A stretch of 64,000 nucleotides of DNA from Ustilago trichophora (taxonomy: Eukaryota; Basidiomycota; Ustilaginomycetes; Ustilaginales; Ustilaginaceae): assembly GCA_900323505.1 (NCBI GenBank), contig OOIN01000037.1, positions 124,001-188,000 of the forward strand. Direction: 5' to 3'. The notes beneath the pieces were generated by a model, which was given only the letters and a program-made list of their open reading frames with translations, was not told where the DNA came from and searched no databases. Shown piece by piece: positions 9,701-19,080 of this stretch. Within the stretch, counting starts at the first letter, position 1; every line of letters starts with the position of its first letter. Made by a program: the position numbers and the translations under genes.

Positions 9701-12263
9701 GACGCGGGCATCGTCCATCGTCTCTTCGGATCGACCTGCAGCTCGGTCTCGTCAGCCCTTTTTGCTTCGCGGACAGCTGCGACCATACCAGCAGATCGGC
9801 TTCGAGTGGTTGTCCAGCCTGTACGCCAACGGTGTCAACGGTATCCTTGCTGACGAGATGGGATTGGGCAAGACCATCCAAACAATCTCGCTGCTCGCTC
9901 ATCTTGCATGCGACAAGGGCGTCTGGGGTCCCCATCTTGTTGTCGCCCCGACGAGTGTCATGCTCAATTGGGAGGTCGAGTTCAAAAAGTTCTTGCCTGG
10001 ATTCAAGATCCTTTCGTACTACGGAAACCAGAAGGAGCGCAAGGAGAAGCGTATTGGTTGGAACACCGAGAACAGCTTCAACGTCTGCATCACGAGCTAC
10101 CAGCTTGTCTTGGCTGACCAGCACATCTTCCGTCGCAAGCCATGGGTGTATCTGGTGCTTGACGAGGCACATCACATCAAAAACTTCCGATCTCAACGAT
10201 GGCAGACTCTACTCGGCTTCAATTCTCAACGTAGACTCTTGCTGACAGGCACGCCTCTGCAGAACAACCTCATGGACCTCTGGTCGTTGATGTACTTTCT
10301 CATGCCGCAGGGCGTCACCGACCTACCCGGCGGTGGAGCGTTTGCAAATATGAAAGACTTCCAAGACTGGTTCTCCAACCCGCTCGACAAAGCCATCGAA
10401 GGTGGTACCAGCATGAACGAGGAGACTCGCGCCATGGTGCAGAAGCTTCACGCCGTTCTCCGACCTTACCTCCTGCGCCGTCTCAAGAGCGAAGTCGAAA
10501 AGGAGCTGCCGAGCAAGTACGAGCACGTCATCACCTGTCGTCTCTCGAAACGTCAACGCTTCCTCTACAACGACTTCATGTCCCGTGCCAAGACACGCGA
10601 GAGCCTTGCAAGCGGCAATTACCTCAGTATCATCAACTGCCTGATGCAGCTCCGGAAGGTTTGCAACCATCCGGACCTGTTTGAGGTGCGACCGATCGTG
10701 ACGAGTTTCGCCATGTCGAGGTCGGTCGTGGCTGATTACGAGATCAAGGATCTGCTGGTACGGAGGCAGTTGCTGCAGGAAGATGTCTGGGATCGAGTCG
10801 ATCTGGGTGTCACCAACTTCAAGATCACGGATCGGGAGGAGCATCTTACGGCGATAGAGAGTAGGGATTTGCGCCGGTTGAACGGTGCCAAGAAGTTACC
10901 GTACTTCCGGGATGCTGTGCTGGAGAGGGAGGAGCTGGACACATGGTCACTGGAAGGTTTCGAGCGGACGAGGGAGCAGAGGAAGCTGGTGGGCGAGATG
11001 GAGAAGTGGAAGCACGTCGCGTACCTCAATCAGTATCGGTGCACCAAGAAGCCGATCTACGGATCAGGGCTGATCACGATGCTCCGCGAGGCAGGCAAAG
11101 CCAGTCGTCTCGAGCCGCTCGACCAGCTGGAAGGAGACCGCAAAGGCTATCTCAACCGCTGTGATTCACTCCTGCGCATCGTGCAATCGCGCACTACTCG
11201 ACGGGAGAACATGCAACCCGTCATCGACCGTTTCGCCTTCGTCACCCCCCGTGCCGTCGCTGTCGACTTGCCTCGTTGGGCACTTCCCGGCTTTGAGCCC
11301 TACCAGCACCCCACCACCGTCACGCCCGAATTCGACACCGTCCACCCCGTAGCCGTCAAACTCCACATCGCCTTCCCCGACGCCTCTCTCCTCCAATACG
11401 ACTGTGGCAAGCTGCAACAGCTCGACATCCTCATGCGTCGACTCAAAGCTGGCAACCATCGAATCCTCATCTTCACCCAAATGACGCGCGTACTCGACAT
11501 TCTCGAATCCTTCCTCAACTACCACGGCTATCGCTACCTCCGTCTCGATGGCGCTACGAAAGTGGAGCAGCGTCAAGCGCTCACCGAGAAATTCAACCGA
11601 GACTTGCGCATCTCTGCATTCATCCTGTCGACACGATCTGGAGGATTGGGGATCAACCTGACGGGAGCCGATACGGTGCTGTTCTATGATTTGGATTGGA
11701 ACGCTGCGATCGAGGCACAGTGTATGGATAGGGCGCATAGGATTGGTCAGACTCGAGATGTTCACATCTACCGATTTGTCACGGAGCATACGATCGAGGA
11801 GAACATGCTGCGCAAGGCCAATCAGAAGAGGTTGTTGGACAGCGTAGTGATTCAGGAAGGAGAGTTTAACACAGAGACATTGGCAAAGAGGATCGATTGG
11901 AGGGATATGTTGGATGAAGGGAATAAGTTGGGTGATGTGGATGTCAATGTGAATGAAGAAGGGGATAGGGAAGGGGGACGGGAGGTGGAGAGGGCATTCT
12001 TGGAGGCGGAAGATGAAGAGGATCGCTTGGCGGCGGTTAAGGCGAGGGAGGAGATGTTTGTGGATGATGCCGAGTTTGAAGATCATCAACAGCAGCAGAA
12101 GAAGGAGAGGGAGGGGTCAAGTACTCCCATTCCAACAGAGGCGCAGCACACGCCAGGAGAGGTGGAAGATGCTCCCGAAGAAGATGAAGATGAAGATGAA
12201 GGTGGAACAATAGACGATTACATGCTTGCATTCGTCGAGCGTGAGTGGGACTTCTTCGTCTAA
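6729..12263 (+). CDS. SWR1: Helicase SWR1, catalytic subunit of the SWR1 remodelling complex
   Basis: 1844 aa in one exon. Swi2/Snf2 ATPase of the Ino80/Swr1 subfamily that exchanges nucleosomal H2A for H2A.Z in the nucleus. The N-terminal half is low-complexity and acidic. An HSA domain lies around residues 590-665 (SSYTQMRQYARSRQQGSRKV) and binds actin/Arp4. Acidic blocks (DEED-rich, about 790-980) match the H2A.Z-binding region of the family. The first ATPase lobe starts near 1010 with Walker A ADEMGLGKT at about 1041 and the DEAH box (LVLDEAHHIKN) near 1145. The second lobe is split off by the long insertion typical of this subfamily and resumes near 1560 (RILIFTQMTRVLDIL, GGLGINLTGADTV, DRAHRIGQ). 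The size fits fungal Swr1 (1500-1850). INO80 is the alternative, but the HSA position and overall architecture favour Swr1. Its stop is 117 bp from the converging bHLH stop. Confidence 0.93.
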   Translation: MSLGDTTPCNAETHIISNVSSDTLPHSHGENDVNGAVTAEISIQSAEAGPSRSRSVGSGRSASPQQQSATPKVPTKRRRLDAELAFSSPGPAFQLQLEQQQQQSEAQDDSNGNSSRARRPRRSVTLANGINGNGHGNTEPRPRRPHHSSVLAREDESGDAGTALEPTSNSKLKAKARNEVAPRQSSTASTSSDLPNRSRSRSKSTVKSEPDHDLAAAAAAEKGQGEAHDSAPTTIPSRPKPQITPLTALDPQAPLPEILNLRKKEKMAVAQSHLEDVHDRHDMLVRELFHLTKFVTMVGYDPDVARNDQSDVFTTFKHAHDLSFSLDESGSGVDTSTPGRVTRRRVNARLESLSLKRPQPPSVPSTSATSKFKSDAKSRAAESSRSRRSSSIAESRSRVNAANGSDSEADDDEDEASDQDSDDSDVEEVARGGKCKGKAKAHDARGKASNKQARLSSTSQKRQRSVVDETSSDAPTKRIGPRKSKALDELDAFILRHRPRPLPDHPPPLHFLAPHQIPSARRFDGNVEALWQSFDMLHDGEGPRDSSNAEDVDLQTYIKLDQRWRSGLPIHPEAGSTTRHVAHKVVRNKSHHDHLLEAVASSYTQMRQYARSRQQGSRKVARMVAQHWERQLGTSEREKKAEEKRIRALAKWTLREVLKQWRLAVNVVRARKAAAEKAEKEKLDKEQLNAILEQSTAMLKKQHEVMTRADSSVDSDDESDGTSYGSDGTADPDESDLEDEAREVTPQADQEVEAEGPESIQESSVPVTRDQSLTSTPAPDGEGESASMTPNDAAAATNDDSPAPATPPRRARSSRRSARSVLDRPIKAKDSKLDADDVEFAAVADNDEQEDAELERQMWEEDEGDDSEDAGLEADANIPIEELLKRYGYGQDADQEQADDAATEVAASEDEAEASAETKAESIEEEAEASIKVETIDGEGAEAADVSDEEMVIDEDAASSTLIRPSDALLEDHSDTESATTSGRRSSRRSMTRASSIVSSDRPAARSRQPFLLRGQLRPYQQIGFEWLSSLYANGVNGILADEMGLGKTIQTISLLAHLACDKGVWGPHLVVAPTSVMLNWEVEFKKFLPGFKILSYYGNQKERKEKRIGWNTENSFNVCITSYQLVLADQHIFRRKPWVYLVLDEAHHIKNFRSQRWQTLLGFNSQRRLLLTGTPLQNNLMDLWSLMYFLMPQGVTDLPGGGAFANMKDFQDWFSNPLDKAIEGGTSMNEETRAMVQKLHAVLRPYLLRRLKSEVEKELPSKYEHVITCRLSKRQRFLYNDFMSRAKTRESLASGNYLSIINCLMQLRKVCNHPDLFEVRPIVTSFAMSRSVVADYEIKDLLVRRQLLQEDVWDRVDLGVTNFKITDREEHLTAIESRDLRRLNGAKKLPYFRDAVLEREELDTWSLEGFERTREQRKLVGEMEKWKHVAYLNQYRCTKKPIYGSGLITMLREAGKASRLEPLDQLEGDRKGYLNRCDSLLRIVQSRTTRRENMQPVIDRFAFVTPRAVAVDLPRWALPGFEPYQHPTTVTPEFDTVHPVAVKLHIAFPDASLLQYDCGKLQQLDILMRRLKAGNHRILIFTQMTRVLDILESFLNYHGYRYLRLDGATKVEQRQALTEKFNRDLRISAFILSTRSGGLGINLTGADTVLFYDLDWNAAIEAQCMDRAHRIGQTRDVHIYRFVTEHTIEENMLRKANQKRLLDSVVIQEGEFNTETLAKRIDWRDMLDEGNKLGDVDVNVNEEGDREGGREVERAFLEAEDEEDRLAAVKAREEMFVDDAEFEDHQQQQKKEREGSSTPIPTEAQHTPGEVEDAPEEDEDEDEGGTIDDYMLAFVEREWDFFV

Positions 12264-12380
12264 TCCCAACCCCGAACTGTACTCAATTTTTCAGGTTCTA
12301 TAATGTCACAAATACACACATTTTCTCGTATCACATCTCGAATTTTTGAGCCATCATACGATCGACAAAAGATAAACGTT

Positions 12381-14645
12381 CTAAGCAGCGGTAGTATCCA
12401 TCTCTACCAACGACTCTTGCGCTTCCAACTTGACCCGTGTCGTGCCCAAAGGTGAATCTTCAACAGTCTTATCCGACAATCTGTCGTCTTCGTCGGGATT
12501 TGCATCTGGAGAGCTATCCAAAGCGAGATGAGGTGGAGAAGGCAGATCCAAATCCAACGGTTCCACCTCCTCCTCGGTCTTTTCTTGCAGCGTTGTAGGA
12601 GTTTGTGAATGAAGCGGACGGTAGTGTGGAGAAGAGAAGGTCGATATGGTTGGAAGAGGAATCGTAGGTCTCGGTGAAGTGATGGGACGGAGGACTTCTG
12701 GCGAGGTGGAAAAGTTGAGTAGAAGAGCTGCGGCGTTGTGGGCGTCGGATAGACCTGGGGTGGTAGAGGTGGTGGTTTTGCGCACTTCGGATTCTTCACC
12801 GTAGGTGGTATGGCTTGGGAATGGTAGGGATCGTGCAGTGGAGGGGTGCGTGGGTGGGAAATTGGGAGATGTGAGGGTGAGTTGTTTGAATAGGAAGCTT
12901 GAAGATTCTCTTCTTGCTGGGAGGAGAGGGAGGGCCGAGGTGGGGAGGGAGGAGAAGGCGGGGGTTTGGGATACTCGTCGTTGTTTGGATGATAGACTGA
13001 TGGCTGGATCGGGGAGCATGATGGGGGATTCGGCGGAAAGGCTCATCATGGGAGAGGTGACCGTGGTCGCTGGTGAAATAGTGGTGGTGGTGGAGGGGGA
13101 GGCTTGGATCAGGGAGAAGGCGGGTGAGACTTCGGCACTTTCGCGGCTGGAAGAGGAGGACGAGATGGTGGTATCTGTGCGTCGGTAGCGTGTGGGTACG
13201 GCGAATGGGTCCGGCTTGAAAGTGGTGGTGGTGGTGAACGTGGGTGCCCAAGTGCTGGCTGGGCGAGTGGTGGAGCTCATGTGTTTCTTGGAGCGACGCT
13301 GGAGAGGTTCATCATCGTCGTCTTCATCATCGTCCTCTTCGTCCTCGTCATCTCCTTCACCGGCTTCTTCGGTTGGATCATCTTCGATTTGGTCCACCTC
13401 TTCGTCCTCCTCATCTTTGGGTCGAGCTGGTTTCGTATTCAATCCCGTAGCAATCCCCTCCAATCCAAGCACCCTCGCATCCAATCCACATCCAGGTTCA
13501 TCCTCCACTTTTGCATCCTGCCTATAACTGCCATCCTTATTCCTCACCCCGAACGGATTATCCGCGGTCGGCACATGCTCCGGACCAGCCCCCGTCTCCA
13601 GCCTATGAATGTGCGCCTTGAGCTCAAAGATGTAGTTGATAGCATGCGTCAGCACCTCCAACTTGTGCAGGCCCAACTCCTCCTCCTTTTCTCCTCCAGT
13701 CGGCTTTTTCATATCGGGCTTCTTGCGGTTTCGCTTGCGCTTCGGTTTACCTGTAGCAGCGTCGATGTAGGTCTTTGGTGCGCCACCAGCAGCGATACGG
13801 GCTGCTTCGTTTTCTTCCTCTCGCTTTTGCCGACGACGGTCTTCGAGTTCTTTGGCGCAGGCGGGGACGATGGAACGGAGGGTGACGAGACGGTCGTTGA
13901 TCTTTTCTCGTCTACGGCGCTCGATCTGTGAGTGGGTGGCTCGACGCTTGGAATCCCGGACGGCCTTTTTGGGCGGACTGGAGGTTTCGCTGGGATCGGC
14001 GACGGAGGCGGCTTTGCTAGGACCGGCAGGGGTCGAAGGCTTGGAAAGGACCGTGTTGAAGAATCCTTTGTCGGGACCGGGTGCAGGTGGGGAGGTCGCC
14101 TTTTCTACGAGCAGGTGACGCAGTACTGAGCCAGTGGGACCACCTCGGGGGATGGATTCGACAAACATGAGCTTGCCTTTCATCTGCTTGAAGGCGGGTA
14201 CAAACTCGATGAGCCACTTTAGCAGCTCCGTTTTCATGCGTTTCGATTCTTTGTCTCCACCTTGAGCTGAGCGTTCTCGACCAGCAGGACTAAGTGCCAC
14301 GAATGCGATGGGAAATGTGCCTGCGATAGGCACTTGGTTGGGGGAGGAGGTGATGGTTACTCCGCCAGACTGGGGGACGCCGATGACGGAACAGTCTCGA
14401 ACGAGGGGGTTGCTAGTCAAACGGCTTTCGAGAAGGGAGGCGATGAGAGTGGCTCCCTTGTGTTCGAATTTATCGCAGCTGGGGCCCAACATGCTTGAAG
14501 AGGAGGCAGAAGAGGTGCTGTTAGAGCCGGCATAGGTGTGGTGGGATGGCAGTTGCGGTTGATAGTCGTATGCATAGCCTCGGTCGAAGTGGGAGGGTTC
14601 GGCACTTGGAGCCAGAGCCGCTGGACGATAAGGCGAGTAGAGCAT
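12381..14645 (-). CDS. bHLH transcription factor with N-terminal AMP-binding_C-like domain
   Basis: 754 aa from the ATG at 14645; the frame is open 28 codons further upstream without an ATG, so a 5' exon is possible. Residues about 64-182 read like the C-terminal subdomain of acyl-CoA synthetases/4-coumarate ligases: LIASLLESRL, NPLVRDCSVIGVP, PIAFVALSPAG, ELLKWLIEFVPAFKQMKG, LMFVESIPRGGPTGSVLRHL. The family's catalytic lysine in P-x-x-x-x-G-K-I-L-R is replaced (GSVLRH). Residues about 233-350 form a bHLH: basic KRRATHSQIERRRREKINDR with the H-E-R E-box signature, helix 1, a very long Lys/Arg-rich loop of about 70 residues, then helix 2 HKLEVLTHAINYIFELKAHI. The rest is acidic, then Ser/Thr/Pro-rich. 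I infer a nuclear E-box-binding regulator, possibly metabolite-sensing; targets are unknown. Confidence 0.85.
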   Translation of the reverse strand: MLYSPYRPAALAPSAEPSHFDRGYAYDYQPQLPSHHTYAGSNSTSSASSSSMLGPSCDKFEHKGATLIASLLESRLTSNPLVRDCSVIGVPQSGGVTITSSPNQVPIAGTFPIAFVALSPAGRERSAQGGDKESKRMKTELLKWLIEFVPAFKQMKGKLMFVESIPRGGPTGSVLRHLLVEKATSPPAPGPDKGFFNTVLSKPSTPAGPSKAASVADPSETSSPPKKAVRDSKRRATHSQIERRRREKINDRLVTLRSIVPACAKELEDRRRQKREEENEAARIAAGGAPKTYIDAATGKPKRKRNRKKPDMKKPTGGEKEEELGLHKLEVLTHAINYIFELKAHIHRLETGAGPEHVPTADNPFGVRNKDGSYRQDAKVEDEPGCGLDARVLGLEGIATGLNTKPARPKDEEDEEVDQIEDDPTEEAGEGDDEDEEDDDEDDDDEPLQRRSKKHMSSTTRPASTWAPTFTTTTTFKPDPFAVPTRYRRTDTTISSSSSSRESAEVSPAFSLIQASPSTTTTISPATTVTSPMMSLSAESPIMLPDPAISLSSKQRRVSQTPAFSSLPTSALPLLPARRESSSFLFKQLTLTSPNFPPTHPSTARSLPFPSHTTYGEESEVRKTTTSTTPGLSDAHNAAALLLNFSTSPEVLRPITSPRPTIPLPTISTFSSPHYRPLHSQTPTTLQEKTEEEVEPLDLDLPSPPHLALDSSPDANPDEDDRLSDKTVEDSPLGTTRVKLEAQESLVEMDTTAA

Positions 14646-16714
14646 GCTGTTGGAGACGCTGATGGTGAACACCTGCTCGTGATCGTGATCCGGTGTCGTG
14701 GTTGATGGTGGTGGTGACACTCTTCGCAAAGATGTGAGAATCTGGAGGTGCCGACGGTCGTGAGAACGAGGAAAAGCTCAGTCGTCGTATGGTGTTCAGA
14801 AGGGGAAAAGAAAGAGGCAAAGGTCACATGAACGAGACGTCGGAAGGGCATCCGAAGGATCAGAACGTGAAGCGGACACATACACAGCATGCTGCCAAGC
14901 CACAGAACAGAAGGCCGGCCAAAGCTTGATCATAATTGAGTGTGCGGCTATGTCACTCTATTCTACCATCACACATCCGACTGCACAGAACACGGGGGGG
15001 AAGAGCGCCGCATTGCAAGTGTCACAAGTCACCCACTCGTTTGCAAATGTCCGACAGTCACAACCGTACAGGCTCGTTAGCGCGCCTTACTTGACCGCGA
15101 CTGTACATGCATTCACTCCCGCATTGGCACAAATCTGTATCAATTCGCACACAGACACAACCTCCAGCAGCTTGGATGGTCAAAGCGTCGAGGAAAGCTT
15201 CAAGGTAAAGGATGAATGATAATGGAGGGGCCACCAACGGGGGTATTGAGAAAAGGTGTAAAGGTCGCACGATCGTGTCCACGTTCGCCATCGTGGATAG
15301 CTGAGCTGCATTTTGCCAAAAGGTGTTGGACCCTTGTTGAGCAGATGCGAACGTGGACACCTTTGTTCAAATGTGGATTTCTAGCTTGAATTCATCCCTG
15401 TTTGTATTTCTTTCATTACAAAGGCTCTCTCTCTCTCTCTCTCTCTCTCTTCCTTCCAGCGGCAGAGGTTTTCTTTGCTTCTGTTGTGCGTCTGGGCCCT
15501 CACGCTGCTGGTGCTGGTGCTTCTTTTCCGATGATGCTGTTTTCGTTACGTTAGGCTTTGGGGTGGAAGAAAAGCCAGATGAATCTGTGTGGTAAGAATG
15601 CACTCGAGAGCTTGAACATACAGTACTGTACAGATAGCGTGAATAGTTGGGAAGCAATTTCGGCTTCCCCAGACACTCACTTCTGAAACTCGCTCTTTGC
15701 GCCTGGGCAAGATGCAAACGTGTGCCTCTAATGACATACGGCCGGACACTCGAGTCTAGCTGCACTCAACTAAGTTAGCTTGCACCAAAGGTGCCGGTCT
15801 TAGCTTGGCACAGCAACGCACGGCCTGCAGTACTGTACATAAAGTACACTCCAGTCGAGTCGAATCGATCGTGTGACCCCCTTTCTTCCAACCTGAGATT
15901 GCCCGATCAGATGGCAGGCCTCGCCTTTGATGACGAGCTGAACGCTATCACCTCATGGACATGCCAGACTGTCTCTCATCCAAGTGCGAAAGATACCATC
16001 TTCTACATCTGACCTTGTCACAATGTTTCGACGAGCTTCATTCTGCACTGTTTAGGTCAATGCTTCTCGAGGATGGCTCACAGAATGTTAAATAACCAAG
16101 TTCACGGCACATCTCGGCACAGCGCAGATACGGCGGTTCTAAGGATGTATTTCAGAAGGCGATGGTAGTACGTTTTGGGTCGAGTGGCAGCATCCCACGA
16201 TCAGACTCTTTTCAACGAATCCTTTCAATGGCAGAAAGCGTGGCTCGACGACCAGTGAGACAACCGTGCGAGCTGCTTATTGCTTCTTCTCCTCGGCGAG
16301 GTTAAGCTGTTGTCGAGAAATGTTGCAGAAGTAATGAGGATAAACTGGTGAGCGTTAGAGTCCTCGGAACAAAGATCAAAGTCTGAGAAAGCCATGAATG
16401 TACAGCACTGCATATAGCATTTGACTGCCTATCGATGCGACTTCGGTGCAGTCGGTCCATCCGATCCAACGCAGTGCGAACGTATGCTCAGCAGGACGTG
16501 TGCGAATTCGGGCTGGTTCCGACTACATTGGTTCCAATCGTGCACCATTCGTCCATGCAACATTGCCGCTTTATCCCTGCATCCAAGTTCTTCGCCCCCA
16601 TCCAGTCGGAAGTATATCCTGAGTTTGGCCAGGCAGTGCCATTGGCACAAGAACAGCGTCGGGTATCCGAGGTGCAGTCGTTGTCGGCGCGAATCTGTGA
16701 TGCTGTGCATTGTA
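14646..16714. other. Spacer upstream of the bHLH gene
   Basis: 2.07 kb without a convincing gene, holding the bHLH promoter and 5' leader. It contains a (CT) tract around 15424-15450, a perfect 12-nt palindrome made of TACAGTA and TACTGTA at 15619-15630, and another TACTGTA at 15831. Short open frames here lack coding character. Confidence 0.5.
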
Positions 16715-17162
16715 CTAAGCAGGCTGAAAGATACTTACGTTCTCGGAGGCCTTGCCGTCCTTCCACTCCTGGTATCGGAGGGCCATGTAGCCTCGTCGCT
16801 CGGCAGCGGCGCGCTCCTCCTCCTTGAGCGCCTGGCGGGTGGCACGCGCGCAGATGGCGGTGTACTTGTTGAAGCTGTTGTCGTTCCAGCAAAAAGTACG
16901 AGATGCAAGGTATCGTTTCAAAGCAGCGTATCGGATCGTGTGCGATGCATGGGCGCAGTAGAAGTAGCGATCGTCGTCATGGCGGGGAGGGTAGAAGGAT
17001 CGAAAGAACATGATATCAGAGTATGGTTAGTATGCTGTAGATCCTCGAGAGTTTTTGTTTCTAGGGGATATTGCATCTCCCGAGCGCTGAATGGTGGGCT
17101 TGGTGTACTGCTGAGTCGGTGGAAACGTACGTGAAGTGAGCTCTCCAGGAAGCGGCCGACAT
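16715..17162 (-). CDS. ATP15: F1Fo ATP synthase epsilon subunit, two exons
   Basis: Model: exons 17162-17131 and 16874-16715, 63 aa; the 256-nt intron is GT..AG and phase 2 closes. The protein opens MSAASWRAHFTFNKYTAI, the conserved N-terminus of mitochondrial epsilon, followed by ICARATRQALKEEERAAAE and a WKDGKASEN region that matches fungal Atp15 in order and length (yeast 62 aa). It sits in the F1 central stalk on the matrix side, binding gamma and delta; the family usually has no cleaved presequence. The C-terminus is uncertain: a GTAAGT lies right after SEN, so a further intron with a short third exon (acceptor near 16612) is possible. I chose read-through to the nearby TAG because the resulting length fits the family. 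Exon 2 is also in frame with an ATG inside the intron (17011). Confidence 0.82.
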
Positions 17163-17627
17163 TTTGGGAATGAAATTTGATGACGTTCGGAAGGGCGAAG
17201 AAAGGGGTGAATGTGATGGAAGAAGAAGAAGAAGAAAGCTGGAGTCAATGTCGAGATCAACAACAAATTGAACTGATACCGACGAAGTGAGAGTGTGCAA
17301 ATGCGCACTTCCCAGTCTTCGCGCTCGTCGGTCGAATCCTGCCAACTTCTCGGAAGCGATCGTCCTTCTCTCTGGCGAAATTGCGCGGACCTCTTCGGAT
17401 TGTGCCAAAATTCGCACGAGAAAATTTAGGCCTCTGAATTTCCAGGCTTGAGATTGTTTCTTTCTCTAAAAGTCTAACACATGTAAATATGCACACACCT
17501 GCCTCACTGTGCGCATCTGTTGCGGAGGTCTCCAGACACAATGCTGTGACAGTTGAGAGTGGGGTGTGTATTAACGGCAACATAAGACATGAAACTAAGA
17601 AGGTGACAGAGCATGGTGCGAAGGTCA
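17163..17627. other. Spacer ATP15 / TMEM256 homologue
   Basis: 465 bp, both neighbours on the minus strand; it holds the ATP15 promoter and the 3' end of the TMEM256-like gene. Nothing else is recognised. Confidence 0.5.
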
Positions 17628-18120
17628 TCAAAGGACAGAACGAGGACGCTTGGCATAAGCAAGCAGCAGCCAACCAGCCATCATCGAGAGACCGCCGATG
17701 GGTGTGATGGGACCCAACAACTTGCGAATAGGGTTCTCGGGCTTGGTGAGGCAAAGACCATAGATCGAGCCGCTGAAGAAAGTGATGCCGGTAGCAAAAG
17801 CGTAGCTTGCCGCCACCACAGGACCGGTGGGAGGTAGGCTAAGTGTGTAGAGGAGCGCCAAGCTGTGTAGGAGCTGGTACTGGGTCGCTGTGTTCCATGC
17901 GCCCATCTCTGCATCATTGAATAATACATGTGAGAGTTGCAGACGAGACTCTGGTCAGTATGCCATGGTTTTGGAGGACTGAATGACGAGGGCTGGGGAC
18001 TGGGTGCTACATACGGTAAGCATTGAGCTTGCCCTTCATAGCATGGGCACCAATGGCACCAAGGCCTACGCCCATGGCTCCGGACAGACCGGCAAAGGTG
18101 TTGAGCATGTTGTAGACCAT
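17628..18120 (-). CDS. TMEM256/DUF423 family small membrane protein, two exons
   Basis: Model: exons 18120-18015 and 17908-17628; 128 aa; intron 106 nt with a TACTGAC branch site, phase 1. Exon 1 encodes FAGLSGAMGVGLGAIGAHAMKG, the Gly/Ala-rich first helix and GAHxxKG signature of the family. Exon 2 supplies QYQLLHSLALLYTL, a helix VVAASYAFATGITFFSGSIY, the conserved short loop and a final helix with PITPIGGLSMMAGWLLLAY. Four hydrophobic segments are expected. Homologues are found from bacteria (YgdD) to human (TMEM256); the eukaryotic ones are reported in membranes including mitochondria, and no reaction is established. Splicing joins A-Y-Q-M-G in a well-conserved stretch, which supports the model. 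Confidence 0.85.
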
Positions 18121-19080
18121 CTTGAGCGGGCGTTTATGAGATCGTAGCGTGCGTGGGAGCTAGGGGTCGTAAGTAAGTCGTGGCGATGGTGTCTTGAGAA
18201 GGAAGCACGAAAGGGAAGAGAAAAGGTTGCAGGAACCTTGTCTCCGTGTGGCTTGCTGTACGATGCCGAAGTTCCGGTTGACAAACAGTGCAGTGGAGGA
18301 GCAGCGACTTTTTAGCTCAGACGCTTGGGCCGCACCCCGCGGAAGCCCCGTGCAACATACAGTCTTTCAAGGGAAAACTTCATCGGTTCTCCAGACATCG
18401 GGATCATCGGGACTCGATCTATGAGGATTGAAAGCGCGTCGCAGCCTGCTGAGGCCTATTTGATCTTGGAAGCCACGCGAAGCGAAAGAAGAAAGATGAC
18501 GACAGTCAACGCTTTGCAAGCAAGGAGCTCAGGAGACGCACACAAACCAAGAAGAAAGAGAGCGAAAAAAAACACACAGCGCAAAGCCAAAAAAGGATAA
18601 ATTTGATTTTTTTTTTCTTTCTCGAATCGAACGAGACACACAGGATCGGGAATGCCGTCTGGATGTGTGCACAAAAATAGTGGAGAGAGAGCATGTTGCG
18701 GATCGGCCGACTTGGGTGAGAAAGCAAGGGTGTGTGTGTGTGTGTGGTGATATTTTGTTCTTCCTGTTGTTCACATCCTTCAATCACCTCATCACCTTGT
18801 CTACCTCCTCCTCCTCCTCCCAACAATCGTACACTTTCCACACTGGGTCGTCAACCGGCCTGCAAGTCCGGGTGCTCGCTTGTTGCAACGGATTAGCCGT
18901 CGTCCAACCACTGATTCCACCACCGCTGATTTGCTCGAAGAAACGACAAGAGAAAGGTTTCATTTGTGTACACAAAACCGACACATGCAACATCGTCACT
19001 GCCCGACAGCATCGTGAACGCACTTTCTTCGATCAATCACCCAAAGCACACACTCTCCCACACCGTCCGAATCGCCCGCC
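18121..19080. other. Divergent promoter region, TMEM256-like / nucleoporin
   Basis: 960 bp between divergent start codons, with a short (GT) run around 18730-18747 and T/A runs near 18609. No gene is recognised. Confidence 0.5.
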
